64,000 nucleotides of DNA, from the NCBI RefSeq assembly GCF_000205165.1, contig NZ_GL883831.1, positions 47,496-111,495 on the forward strand, read 5' to 3'. Positions within the stretch are counted from its first letter, which is position 1. Every line of letters starts with the position of its first letter. The translations under genes and the position numbers were made by a program. The notes beneath the pieces were generated by a model, which ran no database searches, was not told the origin of the DNA, and saw only the letters and a list, made by a program, of their open reading frames with translations. The stretch comes from Paraprevotella xylaniphila YIT 11841 (GTDB lineage: Bacteria; Bacteroidota; Bacteroidia; Bacteroidales; Bacteroidaceae). Below, one piece after another: positions 52,477 to 60,303 of the stretch.

Positions 52477-53472
52477 ATGGAGAGAACTTATGTTTTTAAC
52501 AGCGATGGTACCGGCGGAGGCAGCAAAATGGACATCACTGCATTGCTCCCCGGCATGATTGGAGGAGGACGAAGCGTTGACCCCAACCTGCTTGCCTTGA
52601 TGGGTAACCGCAACGGCTTTGGAGGACAGGACGGATGGTGGTCTATCATTTGGCTGGTGGTGATTGCTTCTATTTTCGGATGGAACGGCAACGGTGGTTT
52701 CTTTGGCGGACGTGGTGGTAACGGTTGCAACGGATTGCCTGCGGAACTGGCTGGAAATTCGGGACGTGAATTGCTGATGCAGGCCATACAGGGTAACGGG
52801 AACGCTATTTCCCAGTTGGCTTCTTCGTTCAACTGTTCTACGCAACAGATCCAGACAGCCTTGTGCAACGTTCAGAACAGCATTACACAGGTTGGTAATC
52901 AGGTCGGCTTGTCTACCAACCAAATCATCAATGCGATGCAAAGCGGGAATCAGGCTATCCTGACACAGCTTGCTGACTGCTGCTGCAAGACGCAGAATGC
53001 CATCACAACGATGGGATATGAGAATCAGCTTGCCATGTGCAACCAGACGAACCAACTTGTGAACACAGCCAACCAGAACACGCTGTCATTGCGTGACGGA
53101 GCTACGGCGAACACGAATGCCATACTCGCGAAACTTGACGCCATTCAAAATCAAGCTTTGCAGGATAAGATTGCAGCCCTGACGGCCGAGAAGGCTTCCC
53201 TGACGGCTGAAATCTCACAGCGTAACCAGAACGCCACCATCCTGAATGCCGTAGGGCAGCAGATCGCTCCGCTGGCAGCAGGTTTGCAGGCTTTGCAGGG
53301 GGATGTGGACGGAATCAAGTGCCGTATGCCGCAAACCGTACCCGTACAATACCCTAATATCGTAGGTGTAAATCTTGATACTTACCGTGCAGCTGCTTTC
53401 GGTGCTTATGCCGGTGACGCTTACGGTCGGAGCGGATATGGTTGCGGATGCAATGGAGGTTATTGGGGATAA
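52477..53472 (+). CDS. Gly-rich CCC-motif coiled-coil protein, unknown function
   Basis: 331 aa. A Gly/Asn-rich N-terminal 90 residues contain one membrane-like segment (WWSIIWLVVIASIFGW, 54-69). Long Gln/Asn-rich helices follow with a CCC triplet at 168-170 and Cys at 120, 130 and 186, then a coiled coil (about 225-260) and a Gly/Tyr/Cys-rich tail (YGRSGYGCGCNGGYWG). From memory, proteins of the same style (Gly-rich start, CCC motifs) are common in gut phages of Firmicutes as well. No function is known; first gene of the cassette. Confidence 0.75.
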   Translation: MERTYVFNSDGTGGGSKMDITALLPGMIGGGRSVDPNLLALMGNRNGFGGQDGWWSIIWLVVIASIFGWNGNGGFFGGRGGNGCNGLPAELAGNSGRELLMQAIQGNGNAISQLASSFNCSTQQIQTALCNVQNSITQVGNQVGLSTNQIINAMQSGNQAILTQLADCCCKTQNAITTMGYENQLAMCNQTNQLVNTANQNTLSLRDGATANTNAILAKLDAIQNQALQDKIAALTAEKASLTAEISQRNQNATILNAVGQQIAPLAAGLQALQGDVDGIKCRMPQTVPVQYPNIVGVNLDTYRAAAFGAYAGDAYGRSGYGCGCNGGYWG

Positions 53473-53492
53473 TGTAAGAAAGGAGGTAAGCT

Positions 53493-53918
53493 ATGTGGCC
53501 TAACTTTTTTACAGGATTTCCGTTCGGGTTTCCGGGACTTGGCAGGGTAAACTACAATACCCTGCCGACCGTGGCGGTGAATGTGGGTACGGAGAATGTC
53601 ACTCTGGAACTTCCGAACCATGCCTTCTATGGCAGGAACTATGTCGGTGGGTTCTACATCAGTCTCCGTCAGGACATCCCGGCCGGGACAACTCAGACGC
53701 TGCCTATTCTGATAGGTACGAACGGTGACACACGTCCGCTGATGGCTTACAACAATGAGCCTGTAACAGTGGCCAATCTTGCCGGACAGGGTATCTATGA
53801 AATCCATTACAACAAGTACACGAATGAGTTGTTCCTGGTGAATGGAGGTTACAGACCGACTTCGGCACCAGCACCGACACGGGCAAAAGAAACCGCTTCT
53901 TTTGGAGCAAGTAAATAA
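53493..53918 (+). CDS. Beta-rich cassette protein 2, unknown function
   Basis: 141 aa, preceded by AAAGGAGG. Starts with aromatic/Gly-rich MWPNFFTGFPFGFPGLG and continues as an even succession of strands (TVAVNVGTENVTLELPNHAFY, GGFYISLRQDIPAGTTQTLPIL, VTVANLAGQGIYEIHYN). Looks like a structural beta-sandwich, perhaps a virion or surface protein. Confidence 0.65.
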   Translation: MWPNFFTGFPFGFPGLGRVNYNTLPTVAVNVGTENVTLELPNHAFYGRNYVGGFYISLRQDIPAGTTQTLPILIGTNGDTRPLMAYNNEPVTVANLAGQGIYEIHYNKYTNELFLVNGGYRPTSAPAPTRAKETASFGASK

Positions 53919-53968
53919 CAAGGCGGGGGTCTGTGTTTCGCAGGCTCCCTCATAAAAGTCAAACAATC

Positions 53969-54511
53969 ATGTTTCAGAATTTAAGACCAAACAATACCTT
54001 ATATATTCTTCATAGAGGGGCTGACCCTGTTCTTGAATGTGGTAAGGTTGTAACAGTAAAGAATCTAAGGACTGTTTATAAAAACACTCCCAATACTCTT
54101 TATCCACAGCCTGTTCAAGTAGTGGATATTGTTGCAAGTGTCAGTAACGGGGATACTGTTACTATAACCGAAATGCCTGCCAATCTTGACATTGCTGATG
54201 ATGTAAAGAATGGTATTCTTGTGTCTGCTTCACGTGAGGAGATGAATGTTGAAATTCTTACGATGAAACAAAAGAGTGAAGAAATACTTAAAAGCGTTGA
54301 ATATCATAAGAAGTTTCTTTCTTCATGCGAGCAGATGCTTTGTGCTTTAAACCCGGAGGTTGTAGCAAAGCAACAACAAGAAAAGGAAATATTGGACTTG
54401 AAAAGTCAAATGGCTGAAATGAGCCGGAATATGGCTGACCTTATGACATTGAACAAGCAACTGATGGAACAGTTTGGTCTTGGTTCTGACACATCCAAAA
54501 CAAAGAAATGA
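53969..54511 (+). CDS. Cassette protein 3 with C-terminal coiled coil
   Basis: 180 aa from ATG 53969; upstream in-frame codons from 53933 are unlikely. N-terminal half beta-rich (NNTLYILHRGADPVLECGKVV, VVDIVASVSNGDTVTI), C-terminal half a coiled coil (about 80-170; SQMAEMSRNMADLMTLNKQL). The stop overlaps the next ATG. Function unknown. Confidence 0.65.
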   Translation: MFQNLRPNNTLYILHRGADPVLECGKVVTVKNLRTVYKNTPNTLYPQPVQVVDIVASVSNGDTVTITEMPANLDIADDVKNGILVSASREEMNVEILTMKQKSEEILKSVEYHKKFLSSCEQMLCALNPEVVAKQQQEKEILDLKSQMAEMSRNMADLMTLNKQLMEQFGLGSDTSKTKK

Positions 54512-54831
54512 TTATGGGAATGTGGAGTATTTTGGAAGAAGGGCGTGACGATTACGGACGCGGCTTCGGTATGAGAGACGGCGGTGAGATTGAAGAAGCT
54601 TACAGGGAAGGATGCCGTCACGGATATGAAAAGGCCATGAACGAGATGCGGGGCGGAATGGGGTTCCGTGAAAGCGGAAACTACAGTGGCGGAAACGGAT
54701 ATGGCAACAGGGGGTATGGTGAACGTTACGATATGGGCGAACGCCGTATGCCGGGTTACTTCCCGGAGTATCCCCGAATGGATGAGATGGGAGAACGTCG
54801 GCGCAGACGTGCCAATGGTGAGTTTTATTGA
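54508..54831 (+). CDS. Arg/Gly-rich cassette protein 4
   Basis: 107 aa, MGMWSILEEG-type start with an alternative ATG at 54514. Composition is dominated by Gly, Arg, Glu, Tyr and Met (NYSGGNGYGNRGYGERYDMG), so it is probably disordered. The end is strongly basic (ERRRRRANGEFY). Terminator follows. Confidence 0.55.
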   Translation: MIMGMWSILEEGRDDYGRGFGMRDGGEIEEAYREGCRHGYEKAMNEMRGGMGFRESGNYSGGNGYGNRGYGERYDMGERRMPGYFPEYPRMDEMGERRRRRANGEFY

Positions 54832-54836
54832 TACGG

Positions 54837-54861
54837 GAGGGGTGGAATTCCCCTCTCTTTT
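54837..54861 (+). terminator. Terminator within the cassette
   Basis: GAGGGG-TGGAATT-CCCCTC followed by TCTTTT. Confidence 0.7.
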
Positions 54862-54884
54862 ACTAAATCATAAAGGAGAAGATT

Positions 54885-55304
54885 ATGGGACAGAGACTGG
54901 ATGCTTATGACCGGTTTCCTTCGGGAATGAAGGAATATATTTCGCAATACGGGTGGCACTTCTCGAAGAAGATGTGCGAGTGGGCCGTGTCGAAAATGAA
55001 AACCAAGGACGAATCCACCGGGAAACAGAAAAAGCTAGATGCATTGAAGAAGGACGAGGTGGAAGAGTTGTTGAAAAAATACGGCATCAAGCTGGAGAAG
55101 GATGCAGGGTACGACTGTGTGTATGCGGCCAACATGGGCAAGGCGGATTATTATAAGAGTTCGATAGCCGATGAATCCCATCTTGCATTGTTCATCAAGG
55201 ATTACATTGATGACCCTGACGGTTATGACGGGCTTCCTTTTACCCGCTTCTATGCGGATTGTATTGGTTCGGGTACACCAATCATTTGGGAGGATATGAT
55301 GTAA
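54885..55304 (+). CDS. Cassette protein 5, unknown function
   Basis: 139 aa with SD AAAGGAGAAG. Helical start (SGMKEYISQYGWHFSKKMCEWAVSKM), Lys-rich middle (KKLDALKKDEVEELLKKYGIK), then HLALFIKDYIDDPDGYDGLPFTRFYAD. Conserved-looking but not recognised. Confidence 0.6.
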   Translation: MGQRLDAYDRFPSGMKEYISQYGWHFSKKMCEWAVSKMKTKDESTGKQKKLDALKKDEVEELLKKYGIKLEKDAGYDCVYAANMGKADYYKSSIADESHLALFIKDYIDDPDGYDGLPFTRFYADCIGSGTPIIWEDMM

Positions 55305-55308
55305 CATT

Positions 55309-55728
55309 ATGATAGTGCAGGATTTCTACATACCGAAGTATGGGTGGAGCGTGAGGGTGTACTATGCCGTTACAACCTATTGGACTGAACGGATAATGAA
55401 AGACCTGTATGATTGTGGATGCCGCAGTTATTCGTTGAGACAGGCATACCGCAATCTGACAGAAGGCAACTTGAATACCGGGCTGACTTATTCAAATTTC
55501 CACGACCGTGAAACGGTGATGGTGCTTTCCCTCACTTCCACACCGGAGCAGTTTCAGAACTCATGGGATCACGAAAAGGGGCATCTGTGCCGTCATATTT
55601 CGCAGGCATCCGGGATTGACCCGTATGGGGAGGAAGCGCAGTATCTTAGCGGTTACGTCGGGCAGAAGATGTTTCCGGTTGCAAAGAAATTTTTGTGCGA
55701 ACATTGTAGAAAGGAGTTGGGATGTTGA
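55309..55728 (+). CDS. HExxH-containing cassette protein 6
   Basis: 139 aa, begins 4 nt after the previous stop. H88-E89-K90-G91-H92 forms an HExxH motif inside a predicted helix (SWDHEKGHLCRHISQ), with acidic EEA at 108-110 as a possible third ligand, and Cys at 130, 133 and 139. The chain is short for a zincin, so a peptidase is only a possibility; the family is not recognised. Confidence 0.55.
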   Translation: MIVQDFYIPKYGWSVRVYYAVTTYWTERIMKDLYDCGCRSYSLRQAYRNLTEGNLNTGLTYSNFHDRETVMVLSLTSTPEQFQNSWDHEKGHLCRHISQASGIDPYGEEAQYLSGYVGQKMFPVAKKFLCEHCRKELGC

Positions 55729-55892
55729 ACGTATTGAAAGCCATCATATCCGGCAAACGGGGTCAGGAAGTCTATGACCTACTGTCTGACGAGGAAAAAG
55801 TTAAACTGAATGAATATGCCAAGCTGTATGGCGTAAACCGCCGTCAGCGCAGGGAAATCGAGAGAAATGCGAAGAAACGTGTACATAGATGA
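55722..55892 (+). CDS. 56-aa basic helical protein
   Basis: ATG 55722 lies in the end of the HExxH gene (ATGTTGA overlap). MLNVLKAIISGKRGQEVYDLL, then DEEKVKLNEYAKLYGVNRRQRREIERNA. Looks genuine: good codon use and coupled start. Function unknown. Confidence 0.5.
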   Translation: MLNVLKAIISGKRGQEVYDLLSDEEKVKLNEYAKLYGVNRRQRREIERNAKKRVHR

Positions 55893-55968
55893 ACTCATAG
55901 CCATTGCCGACAATCTTCCGTATATGGATTATTGCCGGCTTATGGCTGTGCTGAATTGGAATCTGTAA
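55867..55968 (+). CDS. 33-aa terminal micro-ORF of the cassette
   Basis: Overlaps the preceding ORF in another frame; reads MRRNVYIDELIAIADNL and ends NWNL. Could be real because of tight packing, but evidence is weak. Confidence 0.3.
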   Translation: MRRNVYIDELIAIADNLPYMDYCRLMAVLNWNL

Positions 55969-55983
55969 TAGAAATATTACTTT

Positions 55984-56421
55984 TCATTCTACCAACTCAT
56001 GGGATTTCAACCATGAAATAATTTTGTTGCACAGGTATTCCACATCCTTACGGAAGGATGTATAATTCTGATAAAGGAAGACAAGGTTCGCACAATTGTT
56101 GGATATGGTGCTTTTGGCCTGTACGCCCAACACATTGGACAGTTCATCACGCAATCCGGGAGCCATCTTGTCCCCGGCCAAAGAGGACGGGGAATAAAGA
56201 TAAAGGACTATGAAGATGAACTTTTTCCGTTGAATCACTGTATTTGTGGCCGGTTTGCACCCTCTCTCGACGATAAGGCTTGTGAAGACTTTGTGAATCT
56301 CGGGTATGAGCTTCTTGTCGGACAAGACCGGACGGGCAAGTGCGTTTTCTTCCTTGGACAAGTCAGATTTTACGCTTCTGATTTTCCTTATACGTATGAT
56401 TTTATCAAAATCCAGTTCCAT
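55984..56421 (-). CDS. Minus-strand phage protein, unknown function
   Basis: 145 aa. Basic N-terminus (IIRIRKIRSVKSDLSKEENA), a Ser/Lys-rich centre with a hydrophobic FIFIVLYLYS stretch and a C-terminal helix. It is convergent with the cassette, 15 bp apart. From style a small DNA-binding or regulatory phage protein, but no motif is recognised. Confidence 0.5.
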   Translation of the reverse strand: MELDFDKIIRIRKIRSVKSDLSKEENALARPVLSDKKLIPEIHKVFTSLIVERGCKPATNTVIQRKKFIFIVLYLYSPSSLAGDKMAPGLRDELSNVLGVQAKSTISNNCANLVFLYQNYTSFRKDVEYLCNKIISWLKSHELVE

Positions 56422-56513
56422 GACACGATTATTTAATTAGAAATCCGTATATTTGTGACGGAATAATCGTATGGGGGTTGGCTTGGTCGTGCGGGCTGGC
56501 CCCCTTTTTATTT

Positions 56514-56657
56514 TCAATTTGTCCCTCTTCCCCACAGCATCGCATTGTAGAGCGAGGTTGCATAGAGTTTCACTTCCCAATTTTTGGTAAGATATTCGTT
56601 ACCAAGGGCTGCAAGACTGGCTTTGTGCCAGAGGTATCCGTTTATTTCTTTATTCAT
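56514..56657 (-). CDS. 47-aa small protein
   Basis: Preceded by AAAGGAGAATACCC. Reads MNKEINGYLWHKASLAALGN ... LYNAMLWGRG; amphipathic. Short but with a good ribosome site; unknown function. Confidence 0.5.
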   Translation of the reverse strand: MNKEINGYLWHKASLAALGNEYLTKNWEVKLYATSLYNAMLWGRGTN

Positions 56658-56687
56658 GGGTATTCTCCTTTCTGTTTGATTCCGTTT

Positions 56688-57104
56688 TCAAAATCCCCTT
56701 TCCTTGTATTTGGCTATACATTCTTTCAATTGCCTTTCGGATTCTTCCACAAGCTTTTGGCACAACCTGATTTCTGCCATTTCATCTTCTGACAGTCGCG
56801 GGCATCCTTTGAGCCATGAGGAATAATTGCATCCGTTCGTGCTGAGGGAATGGCATTCCAGGGTGTAGTCATACCAACGCAGCAGTTCCCCTTCGGGGGC
56901 GTTTTCTTTCAGGTCGGTGACTATCACATCCATGTTGAAGTAATAATCGCCACAGCAGACAGTTTCACCCACGCATCCGGCTACCCAGCATTGTTTTGCA
57001 TCCTCGTAATCAAAATCATGCTTTTCGCAGAAGGCTTCCAACAAGGCGTTGCAGGAATCGTAATAAACGAAAAGCAATCTTAAATTATCATCGGGTTTGT
57101 TCAT
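56688..57104 (-). CDS. Minus-strand phage protein, unknown function
   Basis: About 138 aa from MNKPDDNLRLLF (57104); further in-frame codons upstream lie across the terminator pair and are rejected. LLEAFCEKHDFDYEDAKQCWV, then VCCGDYYFNMDVIVTDLKEN; C-terminus helical and charged. Several conserved-looking Cys/Trp. No family recognised. Confidence 0.5.
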   Translation of the reverse strand: MNKPDDNLRLLFVYYDSCNALLEAFCEKHDFDYEDAKQCWVAGCVGETVCCGDYYFNMDVIVTDLKENAPEGELLRWYDYTLECHSLSTNGCNYSSWLKGCPRLSEDEMAEIRLCQKLVEESERQLKECIAKYKERGF

Positions 57105-57139
57105 ACTAAATATTTTTTCGGGTTTATATATAACAAGAA

Positions 57140-57161
57140 GCCCGGCACGGTAGGTGTCGGG
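57140..57161 (-). terminator. First of two tandem hairpins
   Basis: CCCGACAC-CTACC-GTGCCGGG on the minus strand, with two mismatched positions, followed by CTTCTTG. Confidence 0.45.
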
Positions 57162-57164
57162 TAT

Positions 57165-57198
57165 AAAAAAGAGCACCGGAAACGGGAATCCGGTGCTC
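57165..57198 (-). terminator. Intrinsic terminator of the HigB/HigA module
   Basis: Minus strand: GAGCACCGG-N10-CCGGTGCTC then TTTTTT. Perfect 9-bp stem just past the HigA-ImmA gene. Confidence 0.85.
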
Positions 57199-57251
57199 TC
57201 ATGTGTCTGAAACCCAAAGCAGGGGCTATACGAGTTTCAGACGGGATAATC

Positions 57252-58370
57252 CTATCGGATAGGTACCGGTTTCACTCCAAACAACTTGTAATTGTGGCTT
57301 TCGTATTTATAACGCCAAATTACTATATTGGAATCAAGTTCATATTTCTCAGACAATGCTTTCAGCTTATTTACGATATTTCTCGTCGATATGCTGTTTG
57401 TTCCACTTTCCATCATCTTCTTCCAAATGTGTTTGTCTATGAGTATGTCTTCGGCAAATGTGTTTGCTTCCTTTTCCTGTTTGTTGTCCAAGGAATATGT
57501 TTCGTCCGAGGATATGAACAAGTTTTCCACGTCGTTCCCATTGAAGTGCAGTTCTACATGTCCTAATTCATGCAACACGTTGAATACAAGCCTGCTCATG
57601 TCATTATAACGGTGCGTGGTAATAATGGCAGGTGTTTCTCCAGTCATCATGGAAACTGCGTCAATAGGCGTTTTATCTAATTTACGGACAACGGAATAGG
57701 AAATGCCGTGGTCATTTAAAACTTGTTTTAGCGTTGCTTCCGTCAATGTGCCTTTGTGGACATGCCCGGCTATTGTTTTAGCTGCACTGACACCACCGCC
57801 TTTCGTATAAGGTTGCAACGGATTGTTTTTAATGGCACTTATATAGGCCAAGACAAGCCATGTGTTCTGATTTCTTTCATCAAAACTAAGTTTGTCGCTC
57901 TTCTTATACAGGGACTGACGGACAAAATTCATTTTCCCTATTTCCAAAGGATTGAAATTCAAAAGCCCTGAAAGTATTTCCAACTTTTTCTGTATAAAAA
58001 GACAAGCATTTATTCCAAGCCGCTTATACAATTCCGGCAAATTCAACAAGGAAGAAAGCATCATTTCGGTAGCTATGGCTTCCTTCTCCAGATTGTCACG
58101 CCGTTCGATGGCTTTCGTGTCTTTGTCATATTGCAATTGAAGCTTCATCCACATGTCTGCCGGAATATCCAATGCAGCTTCCAATTTTGCGGCAATAGAC
58201 GGGGTTATATTTTCCCCTTTCAGCAAACGGGTGACGTTGGGCTTTTGCATCCCCATCCTTTCTGCAAATTCAGTTTTCTTCATTCCGCGGGCTTTTATCT
58301 CATCGGCAATTATTTCACTCGGATGAGTGGCTACGAAAGGAATCGTTTCTTTTTTGCTATTTGTCTCCAT
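57252..58370 (-). CDS. HigA-type antitoxin fused to ImmA/IrrE metallopeptidase
   Basis: 372 aa. N-terminal XRE helix-turn-helix of the HigA sort (HPSEIIADEIKARGMKKTEFAERMGM, KPNVTRLLKGENITPSIAAKLEAAL) and a C-terminal ImmA/IrrE domain with LHELGHVELH (HExxH) and the distal KQEKEANTFAEDIL glutamate. This is the known HigA-metallopeptidase fusion: DNA-binding antitoxin that may also be a stress-responsive protease. Overlaps the toxin ORF by 14 bases. Confidence 0.88.
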   Translation of the reverse strand: METNSKKETIPFVATHPSEIIADEIKARGMKKTEFAERMGMQKPNVTRLLKGENITPSIAAKLEAALDIPADMWMKLQLQYDKDTKAIERRDNLEKEAIATEMMLSSLLNLPELYKRLGINACLFIQKKLEILSGLLNFNPLEIGKMNFVRQSLYKKSDKLSFDERNQNTWLVLAYISAIKNNPLQPYTKGGGVSAAKTIAGHVHKGTLTEATLKQVLNDHGISYSVVRKLDKTPIDAVSMMTGETPAIITTHRYNDMSRLVFNVLHELGHVELHFNGNDVENLFISSDETYSLDNKQEKEANTFAEDILIDKHIWKKMMESGTNSISTRNIVNKLKALSEKYELDSNIVIWRYKYESHNYKLFGVKPVPIR

Positions 58371-58684
58371 AATGCTCGCTTATTTCAATCAGGCATATCC
58401 TGATTCCATTTTCAAATTCTTCAAATATGAGCCGATATTTGGAAGTGAATCCAATCCGTACACTTGAATAGCCCTCGTAATCATAATGCAAAGGCTCGTA
58501 GTTGAGTTTTTTTAAACATGTGTAATTCCTTGACATTGTCAACCGGTCTCATCAAGTTAATCACCATGCGCAAATCCCTCATGAATACGGCGTTGCTTTT
58601 CAATTTCTTATATCTTTTATCGTTGCTTTTGCCGGTTTCTATAAACAACTTCAGCTCTTCATCCTTATATTCTATGTTTAGCAT
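58357..58684 (-). pseudogene. HigB-like toxin interrupted by an A7 frameshift
   Basis: Frame 1 (start 58684) encodes IEYKDEELKLFIETGKSN ... VKELHMFKK and then runs out of frame. Frame 2 continues with LNYEPLHYDYEGYSSVRIGF and ends EISEHYGDK. Together these make a normal HigB/RelE toxin of about 107 residues. The change of frame is at an A7 tract (complement of 58507-58513); losing one A restores the gene. Could be a mutation, a sequencing error or a slippery switch. Confidence 0.75.
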
Positions 58685-58710
58685 AAGTAGCTATATTCCT
58701 TGTCATGGTG

Positions 58711-58742
58711 CAAATATAATACAAAGTTATCAATAATGATAA
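58711..58742 (-). promoter_or_regulatory. higBA promoter and dyad operator
   Basis: TATATTTG (complement of 58711-58718) with TTATCA-ATAA-TGATAA at 58727-58742 inside the spacer. The dyad is a likely HigA binding site for autoregulation. Confidence 0.6.
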
Positions 58743-58757
58743 TTTTGAAAATGGAAT

Positions 58758-58952
58758 TTATATAATTTTATCTCTCTTCGGATTCAACAGGTACTCAATA
58801 TCTTTTTGGGGAATCCCTAAAAACAGGAGTGCTTTCCTCATATCGTCCTCCGGGATAACCCTTTGTCCGTTATCGAGAACGCACACCGTTATCTCAATAT
58901 CTAAGAGCTTCACTTTGCCCTTACTTACGACTTTTGGCATATCGTTATTCAT
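58758..58952 (-). CDS. 64-aa phage protein, unknown function
   Basis: Starts MNNDMPKVVSKGKVKLLDI and overlaps the DUF4406 stop by 8 bases. VCVLDNGQRVIPEDDMRKALLFLGIPQKDIEYLL is compact and looks folded. Last gene of a leftward operon. Confidence 0.55.
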   Translation of the reverse strand: MNNDMPKVVSKGKVKLLDIEITVCVLDNGQRVIPEDDMRKALLFLGIPQKDIEYLLNPKRDKII

Positions 58953-59280
58953 TTTCCACCTCCTTTGCGTAATGGCCCAACATTCCATAGTTCGTAAGTA
59001 TCTTCTTGTCATAAATACGTGCGGCTTCCATTTCGAGTGCGCATCCTTTGGATTCCACCCATCCGGGCAGGACAAGGACCGCATCGCATTCAAGCAATGC
59101 GGTGATGCCGCGCCCGATGTGTCCGGCATAACTTGATTCGGGGTCTGAAGACACTTCCAAAGGCGACACCGCCTTGAAGCCATGTTTTTCTATCTGTGCG
59201 GCAGCTGACTTTATGGCTGATTCCACGTCTTCCATGTCCCGTCCGCTGATGGGAAGGCTTATGTAGATTCTATTCTTCAT
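58945..59280 (-). CDS. DUF4406 / nucleoside deoxyribosyltransferase-like protein
   Basis: 111 aa from ATG 59280; an ATG at 59304 inside the upstream gene is possible. RIYISLPISGRDMEDVES, then DAVLVLPGWVESKGCALEMEAARI: Rossmann-like N-deoxyribosyltransferase fold with the ExA/E-rich helix that bears the catalytic Glu. Predicted to act on nucleotides or bases; adjacent to a MazG-like gene, suggesting nucleotide metabolism or counter-defence. Confidence 0.72.
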   Translation of the reverse strand: MKNRIYISLPISGRDMEDVESAIKSAAAQIEKHGFKAVSPLEVSSDPESSYAGHIGRGITALLECDAVLVLPGWVESKGCALEMEAARIYDKKILTNYGMLGHYAKEVENE

Positions 59281-59284
59281 TGTT

Positions 59285-59836
59285 TCAATACTTTTTGTTC
59301 CCATGTTTGTAACTCCTAAGTTCGTTGTAGCGCATCTTCTTTTCGATGTGCCAATGTATATCAATTCCGAGATGCATGGCAAGTCCGAATATCTTCAAAA
59401 ATGCGACCTGTATCTCAAAACTTATCACCGATGCAACTATATTGAAAACGGATTCGGTAAATGTTTTGTCTTTGTATATACGTGAATATTCTTCAATCAC
59501 TTCATATTCCAGGCAAGAGCCATCCAATTGGATGCCGTATACTCCATGCCAATCGAGCAAGCGTATCACGGCATCGGCAAGTTCGTCCTCGACAGTGTCT
59601 TTGATGTATTCGTCGAAAGCGACCTTGTAGGCATGTTCCGGGTCTTTTGTGAAACGCGATATGAAATCTTCAAACGGGTTCCTGAACGCGTGCATCCTTT
59701 TCCGGTCGGCTTCCAAGGCTTCCATCAGTTCGGATATGACCAGGCAGAGGTAATGTTCGTTACTGTATTCTTCTTCGTGCCAACCGTGTTCGCAGGCTGT
59801 CTTATAGGCACGGTCTCTCAGTTCGTTCAAGTTCAT
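59285..59836 (-). CDS. MazG-like NTP pyrophosphohydrolase-like protein
   Basis: 183 aa all-helical. LCLVISELMEALEADRKR and DTVEDELADAVIRLLDWHG give the ExxE...ExxD metal pattern of the MazG superfamily. C-terminal helices are extra. Phage members may clear (d)NTPs or alarmones. Overlaps nothing but lies 3 nt from a 46-aa gene. Confidence 0.72.
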   Translation of the reverse strand: MNLNELRDRAYKTACEHGWHEEEYSNEHYLCLVISELMEALEADRKRMHAFRNPFEDFISRFTKDPEHAYKVAFDEYIKDTVEDELADAVIRLLDWHGVYGIQLDGSCLEYEVIEEYSRIYKDKTFTESVFNIVASVISFEIQVAFLKIFGLAMHLGIDIHWHIEKKMRYNELRSYKHGNKKY

Positions 59837-59839
59837 GGG

Positions 59840-59980
59840 TCAATCCTCCTTATTTTCATTTTTGATACTAATGAAACTATTATGGCTAAATGGAAAGGGA
59901 ATACAGATAATGAGTATTACCGTACCGAGCCAATGGAAAAAGTCCTGAAATATAAATTCTAAGATTTCTAACATACTCAT
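59840..59980 (-). CDS. 46-aa single-pass membrane protein
   Basis: Start ATG 59980 overlaps the upstream stop; a second ATG at 59974 has the better spaced GGAGG. LEFIFQDFFHWLGTVILII contains one membrane helix. Similar short proteins with QDFxHWLGTVIL recur in Bacteroides phages from memory. Function unknown. Confidence 0.55.
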   Translation of the reverse strand: MSMLEILEFIFQDFFHWLGTVILIICIPFPFSHNSFISIKNENKED

Positions 59981-60303
59981 TCCTCCGTATTAACTAATTC
60001 CTTCTTAATCGCCTCTTTTAGGGCTGGCAATACCTTCGATGCAAACCTTTTGCAACAGTCTTCCATTTTCTTTGTACTGCATTGATAAGAAACACTTTGA
60101 AACATTTTGCGTGAAAAATAATCTTCATCAAGATGTAGGATGAATTTCCGTATATCTTCTTGAATAGACCAGCAGTAATTAAAATTACCCCAATCTGTCA
60201 TTGCAAAGAACTCTTTGCTATCTGTTAAAATCACTTCACCCAACCAACAATTAGAAGCGGTTCTCAGTGAATATCTATATATTGTTTCTTTTGCCATTTT
60301 CAT
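59977..60303 (-). CDS. 108-aa phage protein, unknown function
   Basis: Overlaps both neighbours by four bases (ATGA). RYSLRTASNCWLGEVILTDSK, then helix-rich RKFILHLDEDYFSRKMF. Ends NTEE, as does the neighbouring 106-aa product, suggesting a shared coding end around the overlap. Unknown. Confidence 0.55.
   Translation of the reverse strand: MKMAKETIYRYSLRTASNCWLGEVILTDSKEFFAMTDWGNFNYCWSIQEDIRKFILHLDEDYFSRKMFQSVSYQCSTKKMEDCCKRFASKVLPALKEAIKKELVNTEE

Noticed and set aside
56470..56510. GGGGG/CCCCC hairpin with TTTTTA on the plus strand as a terminator of the cassette
   Set aside because: The stem has only five certain pairs, and it lies beyond a minus-strand gene; too weak to list.
56478..56792. 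Plus-strand 104-aa ORF
   Set aside because: Covers two minus-strand genes in antisense; hydrophobic text arises from the complement.
58953..59183. N-terminal extension of the 64-aa protein
   Set aside because: The extension is the out-of-frame reading of the DUF4406 gene; the start at 58952 gives the usual short overlap.
59528..59962. Plus-strand ORF opposite the MazG-like and 46-aa genes
   Set aside because: It is the antisense of well-supported minus-strand genes and has no ribosome site or recognisable content.
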